DNA of 64,000 bases from Branchiostoma lanceolatum (taxonomy: Eukaryota > Chordata > Leptocardii > Amphioxiformes > Branchiostomatidae), in the NCBI RefSeq assembly GCF_035083965.1, contig NC_089723.1, forward strand, positions 33,111,193 through 33,175,192. Direction: 5' to 3'. A model generated the notes under the pieces. That model did no database searches and had not been told where the DNA came from. It saw only the letters and a program-made list of their open reading frames with translations. A program made the position numbers and the translations under genes. Shown here one piece after another: positions 1 through 12,800 of this stretch (position 1 is its first letter; each line of letters opens with the position of its first letter).

Positions 1-524
1 ACATCAGTTACACATCCTCCTGATATGCAGCGTGGCTGGACATGAAAGCGTCACACACTAACAGCCTCCAAAATTGGTGACATGACTGCAGCATAACGAC
101 TAATCGCAGCAACTAAAAGCATTATCACTGTCTGAACCATTCAAATCCGGTATAGTAGAATATATCACGTGTACCCGTCCCTAACAGAATTTATCTTCTT
201 TCGAAGGTCGAGGTTGCCTCACAACCTTATGGATGGCATTTGATCTTGGCGACTCAAGTCCCTATCTATTGGAAATCCTTTAGTAGCCGTACTACTTGCC
301 ATACAACATATCTGCCAAGTGAAGTCATGTTACTTAGTACACGTTCCGTTAAGTCACGCCATACTGGCCATTTCATCCAAACTTCACACAAAGCTACTAA
401 TTGCTTTAATAACACAGTTTAAAATTTTGAATCTCCTGCATACTTTTCATTTTTCAAAAAAGCACAAACGGTGCAATATAACCAGCTGCTGTTCGCCGGC
501 ATGCCTGCGAAACTAGTGCATTAC

Positions 525-727
525 AAGCCTCCACCAGGCCTTCCTACGGGCGTATGGATCGTAGAAGTCGGCAAAAAAGGGAATAATTGGCCAATAGAGT
601 CAGTCCACAGTGAGGATCAATGTTTCACCCGCAGAAAATGAAACCCTCTGGTGGCCAAACCCTCTGGAGGCCAAACTTCCTGGCAAATATTCTCCCAATA
701 GCAGGCGTAGTTAGTCTGGTAGAGACT
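525..727 (-). mobile_element. Palindromic non-autonomous element, family A, copy 4
   Basis: Ends read AAGCCTCCACCAGG and TGGTAGAGACT on the plus strand. The reverse complement matches copy 3 (61194-61388) over its TACCAGACTAAC...GGAGAA...TTTGCC...CTTTGGCC interior. It also matches copy 5 (55894-56109) almost end to end, including GGCAAAAA and CACCAGGCCTTCCT. There is no coding capacity. It lies in the intron after exon 5 of the receptor gene. Confidence 0.75.
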
Positions 728-797
728 GGTGTGTTACTCTGCCGAATAGCGTTTATAACAGCTTTATAGATACAGATACAACAGCTTAGGAACTAAC

Positions 798-896
798 CTC
801 CTCCGCGGATGCTGATCTTCAGTTCCTCCTCGATGATCGTACATCCACGGAACCTCTGAGCCGCGGCCAGGGAGTCCACCAGCCCACCTTTACATG
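798..896 (-). CDS. Insulin-like receptor exon 5: start of L2 domain
   Basis: 99 bp, phase 1 at both ends. The peptide CKGGLVDSLAAAQRFRGCTI followed by IEEELKISIRGG aligns with the start of L2 in IGF1R (TIDSVTSAQMLQGCTI...LLINIRRG). The donor is GGAG|GTTAGT. No later exon could be recognised between here and position 1. Confidence 0.92.
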
Positions 897-3800
897 CTAT
901 AACAACCAGAATACAGTTAGTTCAATACCACATGTGTCTATAAGGTAGAAGAAATCACAGAACGGGCAAGAGTTATTGTGTTATCACTTGACTTCCTGAA
1001 TGACTGAATGAAAGATTTATTGCCAAAGACAGGTGCATGGCAGCCAACAGGCTGAATTGTGTACTTATTATACATTAGTAGTACTTAAAAAAACAAGCTA
1101 TTTACTACTTATACAAGTAACAAAATTAACATTTGTAGACTCTTACCATCATACCCATATTATGACTCTAAAACACAATTAAACACACTTAGTTCTTGTT
1201 ACATAAGTGAAACACAGGCTGAATACACATTTGTACAAGTCCAAATTGTAGCAAACATAGCTTAGCATGAAAAGTTTTCTTCTGGTGCGCATCAGCCAGA
1301 AACTGAGAATGACAGTACGGTTACGTAGTAGTTTAACATCCATGTAGGATACTTACATTTGGGACATTGTCCCTCACACTCCGTGCACAGTCGTGGGTTG
1401 TCAGGGTCTGTGGTGTACCCACTGGGGCATTCCGGGATACACTTCCCATGGTGTAGCTTCCATATCGAGTTGGTGGAGTTTGGACACTCGTCCGCGGTGA
1501 TGCATCGTCGGTCCTTGTACTACATTGAGATAAAGTTAAGAATTTGTCTATGCTTCAACAACGTTAATGCTGTGACTTAGTTCTGTTAACCACTTAAGAT
1601 AAATCAAAGCAAACTGCTATCAAGATTGCAAAAATGAAATATATTGCAAGTAAAAAAGCATGTTTTATGATTTGTTTTCCTTTATACATTTATCTTACCT
1701 GGTATGTATCAGTCGGGCACTGTTCTAAACACTCCCCGTTGTGGACGAAGTACTTGCAGGCCACACAGTGTCTTCTAGACGTACCACCGCGGCACCCGCC
1801 GATACACATTTCATTACAGCAGGTACATGAGGACCGGGTGGTGCATCCATGCAGACAATTCCCAAGGCAGCTTTCTGGGCACACTGGAGAAAAAAATAAC
1901 AAAACAAAACAACAAGATGATTATCATTGGCATTCAATAGTTTTGGGGTGCTTAAGTTTACACAAAATGATACTTAAAATGTCACACTGATATCATTTAA
2001 TGTGGGACAAACTCTCTTATGTCAAACTATCAATTCTCCTGTTATGCTCAAAATGTGCCACACCATAGACCTTAAAACATATTTCAACAATATTTCATAC
2101 AGATCTGATTTCAATTTTCTCTGCATGTCTGTTTTTTTCCCAGTTCTTCACAGCCCTGAAGCATCAAGCGTTCCTCCTGTTTCTTTGCAGAAACACCCAT
2201 GCCCACTCCCAACCCACCACCACCCACCCTGGTCTGACTTGTTTTCGCGGATGGCATGTTTTCGTGCTACTGCTCTTCCACCTAATTAGTACGGAAGTAT
2301 TTAGACTACCAGATTAGTCTTTAAGGTGAGAAAATTACCCTTCCCTCCCTCTGCCTGGCGACCTTTTATCTCATTACGCCTTTGTTATTGGCGCACCCAA
2401 TTTCTATTTGTTTCCCGTAACATCATTACCAATTCCCCTTGCTACACGCCGCTTAATGGATTATATGTAGGTGCACATCTTTTGTTCGGCATCCCTTTGT
2501 ATACGACATCGAAATCAAGGTTTGCACGATTTTTGGCATGTAAGATGGTGGCTTCACCACATCTAGGCCCTATATGTGTAAGACATCTTGCTGATTGTAC
2601 TTGCTCTCTGTTTACAACATCTCTTCCAAAAGTCTTTGTCATCGGTCATGGCCCACCGCCAAGCTTTCCCATACAAAACTGCCTCTTGCTTGCCCATGCC
2701 TGAGCATAACAAGGCTTTTCAAAACTTTGGACCCTCTCCTAGTTCCCATGACGTCAAACCCAGCTCCTTGCTGGGAAAGGGTCCTTAACAAGCTGCAAAA
2801 AATCAATGCTTTTGTGGCGAGGAAGGAAAAACAACCCTGATTCTTAGCCTCTACCAGGCTCCGCGGATGGCTGGAAAAATAGAAGAAATTGGCCAAATAG
2901 AGTGAATAGTATGCTAAGGGAGAGGGTCCAATATGCCATCCCAGAGCGGCAAACTGTACCCCTATACTATAGCAGACTAACTCCTCTTGCATGTTTTTCT
3001 GTCTATTTGGCCAATTTCTACCCTTTCCAGCCGCCTCAGTAGAGGCTACCTGATTCTGACTCGTGGAGGCTCTACGGAAGTGGACGTTGCGTAACAACTG
3101 TAACTCAAGTGCATTGCGGAGAGTTCTTGATCTAAGACTTTCACGCAACTCTGTAAATCACATGTTTTAATCATCATCCGCAGAGAGGCAACATCATTAA
3201 CTACATTGTTTGTTGTATAGTTAAGAAGAGTAATTTTCTAGACGTATTTTGAAATTTTAAGACCATTATCATCCTTCTACCTAACGGGATATGCGCATGC
3301 TCATTATCCCAACAGCTCACAAACCTACCATAGTCTTTCAATGGCTTTCATGTTGAACTTAGGGTAGACCTAGGTAATATGCATGGATTGTGTTTTCTAA
3401 ACCTCATTCACAAACTAATGTTAAGTTCAATGCTTTGACAACAATGCGAAGGTCCTGGTCTTGTTTTTCAACAGCAACAATGCATAACAGGAATAACATT
3501 TCATGACGCACACGTGGGCCCACTTCCCTTATCCCACTGCATTTCTCTCATCGTGCAACAGGAAAAACAGCTTATGATATCCCTTCTAAGAAGCCCCTTG
3601 CACGAGCACCCCCTATCTTGCGCATGAAAACTGCAGGATGCGTTTTATCAGTTGTCTGCTGGCGCTGCAACAGTATCAATCTGACACATCGAAGTCAAAT
3701 CCTGGTAAGAAGTCTTGCACTGACCCTTCTATCCACCTTGGCTCAAAGTCATGATGGGGGAGACATTCCCCACCAAATATTTGCCTCTCCTCTGCCCCAT

Positions 3801-6800
3801 TACGACCTTCTGCATCACATTTCAAAGGATATCCCTGGCAGGGCCTAATTCCTGTCTGGGATGGAGGTTCTCGAGGAATAGTTAGGACTGGGAGGTAAGA
3901 CTGCTCCCTAGTCGTACCGATGAAGAATGATAGCAGCGGCTCTGTCATTATGGAAATGAAGCCGGATGCATCGAAACAGTCTCCACAACTTTTTCAATTG
4001 TTTTACGAAAAATGAAAATAGCTTTTCTTTCCCTGACCTGCCTCTTTAGTTGAATAGAGCAAATACCTATCTCTTCTATTCAATGACTTCAGGGCCAAAG
4101 TATGTGGAATACTGACAAACAATGCCAATCAAAGTGATCAGCATTGTTAGAATCCACAGCAGTATCACGCACTGCAGGGCCTAAACAAGGGAGAGACAGC
4201 CTTCTTCCCTGGCCTCTGGCATGTTAGGAATGTGGTCTCTCCTTGAGCAAAAACAAGCTGCTGACCTGAAAGGTACATTTCTAACAACTGTCGTTGTTTG
4301 CTACAGTTCGAATACCTTGCACCGCTGAATGCACAACGACCTCCCGCATGTCTGAATAAATGGGTGGGCACACCTTTCACACACCTGCCTCGACAACAAC
4401 AACTTTATGGCATATTTCATGGATGACTGGCACAAGGTGGGGCACCTCAACCTTTCAGTAACGACACAACAGCTCGAGACAATTGAACCGGACCCTGCCT
4501 CCCGGCGTATAACTCCCAGTGCATTGACCTCCTTTCCTTTAGACAACAACCTTGTATAACCTACCTGTACAGGTGGGATGAGATTAACGAAGCCAGAAGA
4601 CCCATAAAAAGACCCACACGTACGAGTTACATAAAGGTAAAAAGCGACCTTCAGACAATCAAACAGTTTACAATCACCACTATCCTACCCATTTCTTTCA
4701 GGCACATCAATAGCATTAGCAGTGTACGTGCCACCAAGTGCGTCCCGTTTTGTCCTAACTTAATGATAAGCAGGGATGATGCAAGCGTGCCAGTTGCTTT
4801 CTCCGCAACAAGGACGGCTAGTAACAAACAATGTCTAGTGCGCATCACTAGTTTTCACAGTCGATACACACAAATTCAACAGATGCAAATGCACTATCTG
4901 CATTTTGTTTGCATGAAAGTTTATCAGTCATTTCTGTGTTGAAGAAAACTATTGGACCAGTTGAGGCACAAAATGTGACAGTTAGCAAATTCAACTGTGT
5001 AAATGACTTTTCTTCATAAACTGAATAGAATAATCAGTACTAATTTGAGAACTATTTCAAACAGTTCCCTCACTGCTCTAGTTCTGCCACTAGTTCTACA
5101 ACAAGTACAAGTCAAAAACGTGACAGTAAGCAAATATAACTGCGTAAATGATTTTTTCTTAATAAACTGAATGAAATAGTCAGTATTAATCTTAGATGAT
5201 GTAATATTGCAAACAGTTCCCTCACTCAGTCATTGCTCTACTTCTGCCACTAGTCCTACAAGTCAAAAACGTGACAGCAAGCAAATAGAACTGTGTAAAT
5301 GATCTTATTTCATAAACTGAAATAGAAGTATCAGTACTATGTAATATTTCAAACAGTTCATTCACTGCTCTAGTTCTGTCACAATTCATGTACATGTGTA
5401 CTTTCTCTGTTGCTACTAAGTGGTCGCATCCAAAAAATTAGGCCAGGAATTTTGACCCACATGTAAAGGTTCAGAAGGAGTTCATTTTAAAGGGCCCATG
5501 GCTGGCTCCATACTAGCCAAATCAATTTGCACAGTGTGAACACAACAAACAAGACATTGATGTGGACACCAAAACTTATAGGGTATGAAATCACCACATG
5601 CTTCTGATACCTCAGCCAAATTGATAGTAATTCTCACTGGAGCAGACCTATAAATATCCACATATCCACATCCTACCAGACCTAGGTGTATCCCATATCT
5701 CTGACCTGGAAAATCTCTTGTTGTGTTAGTTGTGGATTTGAGAGCTTCTCAATATAGGGTTGATCCTCACGATACACACATCCCACTCTGTATGATCTGC
5801 ATACCAATTGACCTATAGCAGGTTGGTTGAGCGTAAAGAACCAGAGGAAAAAGTTTCCAAACAAATCAAGATTTTTCTGCTTAAGATGTGACTATATAAC
5901 CTCCTTGATATGACCATGATGTAATTTTCTGTCTGTTATACAATTACATGAAATTTTGTTTAAAAAAAAAAAAATCCAATTGACGAAATGCCAAAGAAAC
6001 TCTTTCAAACCTATTCTTTATTCTTTATTAAAAATTGCAACAAGTCAATACACAGTGGAATGCCAGGCAGACCTACTTGTAAGTAGAAAGCCCTGTCAAA
6101 CTTGCTTTGGTGTGAAACTTAAACATTTAAACTTGAATTTGTCAGAACTCACTGTGCCAAGTGTGTACAAAATGCAATGTATGCTGGGAAAAACTGAGTT
6201 TTTATACAGTTATTGGCCTTTCTCTAACCACTGCCTGCCGCTCCTTATGTTGACTTTCCTGATGAAATGAAACTGTAAACCCATGTTTCTTTGATGAACT
6301 TCCTCAATGTGATCTGCCACGCCAAATTATTGGGACAAATCAAGACCATTGATAATTTGATTTTTCTTGCTTCATACATATTTTGCTTTAGCAAATTGTT
6401 ACTAAAAATAGGAAATGTTTGTGATCACATGGGAACAGATCTGGAGCAACTCTTTTTCTTCTATTTTCATGTTGTACTAAAAAACAAACAAGAGAAACCA
6501 AATCATCCTTGAAACAAATGAGGACTACAAAAGCAAAGGTCACTTTTTTGAGACTTATAATGACAACAATCCGGTTTAAACCAGTAATAACAGGTTCTGG
6601 GTCACCAGACCCACTTGGTCCAGTCCAGTGTGCACTACTGACCGTGCCTGGATCACACATGGACTACACAATGCTAGAGGCAGCAAGAGTTCATCGATAA
6701 CTGGGCTACCTTTCCTTATCAGCTCCGTGGCCCGAGTGGCCTTGGTGCTGCGCTTGCGTAATCAAACTAACCTCGCACCACCCCGAACAACCTGTTATTC

Positions 6801-9800
6801 TACAAACAACCCAGCAGGATGTGGCACTATTACTGTTGTACAGGTGCAGGTTGTGGTAAATATGAATGGGCAGACATTGCTACCAGCTGTTGGATTAAAA
6901 AAAAAAAAAAAGAACGTGCATGTTTTTTGCTGGTAACATGGTGAACAGCTAGGTACATTCACGTGACTGGCAGGTGACGATCGACCAAAGGTCCCCGTCC
7001 TTTCATAGTACAACCTGTACAAACACCTGTCTGAACAAGGTGTTACATAAACAACTGCACACTGACTCAAAACAAGGACATGGCTGGAATGATAAAAGAC
7101 TATACTTCTCCTTGCCCTTCCTTATTCTATTTAGAGTTCAACATGTCTATTTTAGATTTAACGTTACACGTCAAAACAACCAGGACTCTGATTGTAACAG
7201 CTGGATACACTTGACCTGTTCATCATGTGCTTCTTTTCTATTTGTCATACAGAATTCAGACTAAGCTATATATTTATATACATACACTTTAGGTGACATG
7301 TAAGCTAAACAGTGCTGGGTACCATACTGGCCCCAAGCCATCTCATGCATTGAATCAAAAGCAATTTGTTTTTGTCATGGAGTTTTACCATTCAATTCCA
7401 AGGATAAGTTGCTCCCTCCAAACAATGGCATGCTAAGTTAAACCTAAACCAATTTGATTTGTTGGTTTACAAATCTACAGAATAACATTGCTGATTTGAA
7501 ATACATATATAACAACATGAAAACATAGTCTGGGAGGAAAAGTCTATTCCTTCACTTCACCTGTCTTAATTACAATCCCTGCATCTGAATTCTTATCTTT
7601 TGTCCCTTTTTATTTCCCCAGTCCCTGGTGACAGAAGACTGGCCCCAAAACTATGTGAGCAATGCTTGATGCATGACACAGAAATGCTGTCTTTCCTGCC
7701 AGTTGGAATCCTCTAAAGTCCAAGCCTTCCTGGAAATGGGTCCGTTTTAGTTTGACCAGAACGTCTGCACCAAGTTACTCTCCAAACAGAGGAATGGCTC
7801 TACTTGGCTTGGCGACATAAAGAAAACAGAATGAAATATAACCTTGAACGAGGACATCAACCACGCCAACACGGGGAACAATGGGTTTGTCAACTCCACT
7901 CGGCCCTGTCCTCCATCAATGAACCAAGTTCTGCTGTGGTGATGTTGCTGAGCCCAGCATTTCAAGTTGTAAAAAAATATAAAGCCCGACAAAAACACCT
8001 AAAAACGTGTCCAAAAAAAAGCCAGAGCCATTCCTCTGAGTATTGCCAAGTCTATAGAAGCTCAACTTTCTAGAGTTATAGAGCGTGGCACGCTGGAACA
8101 CATTCCTCCAGTTATCTAAAGAGGCCTGAGATGACCCCCTGTCATCTAATTTGCCGCTTGCTATGTTTTATTTTCTAGAATGGCCATAAAAAGTGTCTGT
8201 GGTCTTTGACAGATCCCGTCCTGGTTTACATACTGTATTGGGCAGTACTAGGTCAAGAATTTAAGAAAAATAGGAAGCAGGTGACGAAACAGAGTCCTAG
8301 TTCAGGAATCTGGGTAAACCTGAACCAGGTATGAAAGGTGATGCAGGCAGTGAAGGACATAGCTACATAGCTTCGCTTTATTTCATCAATATCCACAGAA
8401 ACAAAGTTATACAAGTTCAGCATCATTGCCTCTTACATCATCACACAGAGGCCCCAATCTTAGGAAAAATACTTTTTATGATGACGATTTCTTTCACATC
8501 GATGCAGTATTCAACCCAGAAGATGTTTGTACGTTTTGATCGAAGATGAATTATACATGAAGCGCAGGTGAGACAAATTGTGTGAACAAGACAGAAGAAT
8601 CATACAGACTATAAACAGTATCTTCTCAAAATGGCATTTTTTATCTTGCTTTCAAGTTTTCAACACAAGTTTGAGTTTAAGATAAACATCTCTTCACAAG
8701 GTGAACGAACTCTCCTTGGTGCAATATGCCAAGGAGACTTTCTATTTTTAGATGAGACACATCTGGATCAACTATAAAGGTGATAATAAGGAATGCGCCA
8801 AAAGTACAAAATCTAAAAAAGGATCTTTTATGGTTTAAATACTGTTAGCACCATCCACTCGAAACATATAATTCCTAACTTGACTGTGGATAGCTGCCCG
8901 CTCTCAAGCACCCAGCAGCTAAAATTAACCACCCTGCTTATGGTTACCCAGAACATGGGGACCTTTTCATATACCAAAACACTGCTATTAATAGTTCTTA
9001 TCGACATGCCACTTCCTTCGTGTTGCTTCCCCGGATATTTCCGTTACTGTACTTGTTTTATGACTGGACACATATGACTTGTGGAGTGGGTTATTTCAAT
9101 GGCTTGAAACTGCTATATGACCACCTGCTATTTCAGATTTAATTTTTTTTAATGAAAAAAGCAGCTTTCTGAATAAATTAAATAGAAATGCCTTATTTTG
9201 CATAAAATTGTGAAGGAAGCTTGTCCTTTATTTTTATAAACAATAATAAAAAGATAAAGTGGGTATCTCACTGGACCCGCGGCACGTTTGTGACCTCACT
9301 GCAAATTCATCATCATTAAAAAACAAATTTTTTATGCATTTTGTGTTTTGTTGTCTTTTTAGTTGTACTTGTGCATCTTGCACGAGACATGTGTTCCCAT
9401 AATAAAGTCACGGGTAACACAAATCCAATTTAGGAGGCAACGACGCCGCCAACGTGCAGCAGCTTCAGTAAAATACCTGCTTTACACTGACTAAGTGGTA
9501 CGGCCCTTTGTTGTATGTAAATGTAAGTGTATCTCTGACCTATAAAGGGAGTAGAGTAACAGTAGTTCAGGGACACCTGCTTCACTCTGTTAACCTCCTC
9601 AACCCTCTGATACCCCCTAGTATTTCCTTCCAGTATCTACTGCACAGTGGGAGCTTTTCCCCGACCTAGTGCCCCACTCTTAAATACTGCAGTTGAAACC
9701 TATACAGAACAAATAGTCCAGATCTGGAAACATTCATAATTACAATTCAGGAAGTAGTTGTTCCCACGTGATCACAGTTTTTTTCCCCTTTTCTAATTCC

Positions 9801-12800
9801 TAAAGATCATCCCTAATCAGATCAAGATAAAGAAAAACAACTTTTGAGAGCATCCGTTGGCTAATTTCAGTCTGCAGTTTCCTTCTACGTTTGCTGCTTT
9901 GAAGTGGTTTGAGGCACTCCTGGTGTTTGTGACACAAACCTGGTGACATATGGCACACATCAACCTGCAGCTGGGTTATTGATGATCAATACTCAATGAC
10001 TGCAGATGTTGCCTAGTTCTCATTCATCTCTTATACATACCAGTCTTCTTCTCACAAAAGCAATGATTCAGTAGTAACACTATCATGATTCATTGTGTGG
10101 TAAAGAGTTCCACTTGCAGTGCATGTTTGCTGCTCCGATGTGGAGCACACATCCACCAAGCCAACATCAGCACAGCTAGCACAGGATTCTCATCAAAACA
10201 AAAACACCACCATCAATCAAGGCATCCCAGCATGCATTGCTGTCTACCCTACCCATACAAAATGGCCTATCCTGTCCCTGGCTGGCTCCTCCTTCCCTCT
10301 AGAGTAGAGTGAGGTGTCCCCAAACAGTAATAACCTTTTCAACAACACCTGAGTAGCATACACGCACTGGGCTCTCATCACAACTGTATCCTAGGTGAAC
10401 TATCGCACTATTCTCACTATCTCTGATTAACAAATTCCTGCAGCAATTTAGCCCCAGTCCCTTTGGGACAAGCCTGACTTGTAAAAATGGATGGCAGCCA
10501 GTATGTTTCAAATCAGGGCCCTTACATAACTGTTAAATCACGAATGAAGCACCATAAAAAAGAAATCCAATTGCGACATCGTTTTGGTATGGTTTTTCTC
10601 CCCTTCTCAATCATAGGCATGTGGACAGGAAGAGTTGTTCCAACAGGTACAGGAACAAATTTCACAAACATGTTCATATCCATATTGTTGTCAATGTCAT
10701 GCAACTTGGGCACATTTATCAGAAGTTTTCGTGGTATCCGCAAGAATATATCGGCATAGTTAAAGGCCACACAAAAAAAGGAAACCTTTAGTCACCAAAA
10801 TCCACCAAATCTGGTGGGAACACTTGGTAAAAAGCATTATACTACCACATACTGTAGTACAGTATTGAGCCAGGATCACTTTTTTTATGTTCATTGTGAC
10901 CTAAATCCACATATTGCCTGGATTTCTCAAGCAAAACAAACCATAATAGGCCCACGGGACCAGGTCTTAATTTCACCAAGGAGGCCAGTTGTGCATTGGC
11001 ACTTAATCAATCCTCCATAATGCTAGCCACCAACAAACCAACCTGTCTGCCCTATTAGTAACACTTCAGGAGGAGCATGCAAATAAGTGGCTGGTGCTAA
11101 CTACAGTACCATCTGCCTACTGATTTACTCCTGCAACTCAATGTACACACTCTTCACACTCCACCGCTGGATGATTTTGCTCTGTTTTGGTCTGTTGCTA
11201 CCAGAAGAAAACAACTGCAGACACGTTGTTTACCAGACGTAGGATCAGTAGACTCATAGATCATCAAATTGGTTGCTTTCATCTGAGGCGACACTTCTTA
11301 AAGCCGGACAGAAGCGTTTGGCACTTGGACGCTGAGGATGGCACGTAGTACCACATACCATTCTTGTACCCCCGAGATAAACGCCTTCCTGACCCTTTTC
11401 GTCCCCAGACGTTTATGAAAACTAACAAAATGGACTGCTAGGAAGTGTACCTAGTGAGACAGTTCAAGGTTAACGTATTCAGCCTTGGACCCAACTTCGG
11501 AGGTGTGCATGCTTGCGACTGCAAATCCTTCTTAGAGGGGAATGGAGGAGTGGCAGTGTTTTTAGTTTGCACATCATAAACCCCACACATATTTCAAGAT
11601 TTACAGTATTGATGAAAACAATAGGAATCATACAGTACTCTTATCTACAATACCTCACTTTGAACAAGTTTGTCTCTGAGGAAAACATGGACAGCTTAAA
11701 TCTTTCTTCAACAGTCAACATCAGCAAGTCCAAATGGCTCCCTGTGGCACTGCCAGCAGTGCTCTTGCTCTTTGTTAGGGCTGAGAGTTCTTTCTCATTT
11801 GAGTCATCTGACTGATTTTCCAAGCTGCCAAGTATTTGCCGCTGTGCCAAGTCACACATCAGCTCTGTGCAAGACCACATTGCTGGCATGACTTGAATTA
11901 GTACCTACCAAACAATGGTGTCTTACATATTCAGTCTTAACTCCCCAAGGAAGAACCTGGTCAGATTTTGCTGTTGTTGAACTTGAAGTCATTTGCTTTC
12001 AAAAGCAAAACCTTCAAAATCAACCTCCCAGGCTGCCAGGTGTGTCCAGTAGAAAATATGAGCCTGACCTTGAATTAGTACCTACCAAACAATGGTGTCT
12101 TACATATTCCGTCCTAACTCCCAAAGGAAAGAACCTGGTCAGATTTTGCTGTTGTTGAACCTGAAATCACTTGCTTTCAAAAGCTAAACCTTCAAAATCA
12201 TACATTGTTTTCTTTTAACTGTTCTGGTCAATGCTACTTCTGTCGACAGGCATTCTATCCCAAACTTCTCTCAACACACCTTAGGAGCAGCAAGAGCAAC
12301 ATCTTCCTCCAGAGCTCCAGGATGAGGGAGACCACCTCCCCAGGTTGCCAGGTGTGTCCAGTAGAGAAGATGAGCCTGAACTTTAGATGAACTGACATGT
12401 TTTTGTGGGTGGCATCTGTGCTGCCAGCACAACTTGATGATGAATATGTGGACTGCATCCTCCCAATAGGCAAAGCCAACTATCAAGTGTTTTTACTTCA
12501 GCCACATACCCCCCCCCCCCTTAAAGTTCTCCTCTCCATTCAATTACATGGGCCCACATGCGGGTGTTTTACGTTGTTTTCATTGCCTCTTTTCTGGAAT
12601 TTTTATTATTTCAGTTTGTGCGGCCAGATTCCTGCTGGCTTTTTATGGGGCATTCCTGTAGTCCCTGCAAACTGGAAGATGATGCCCTCTGTTTGTGCTG
12701 CTTTGAAGTGAGTGCTTGCTGTTGTTTACTAGAGGGGGGGTGAGGCAATTGATGTGATGACAGAAGTTCCATGGTGTTGTTTTGTCAGATTGGGAGAGCA

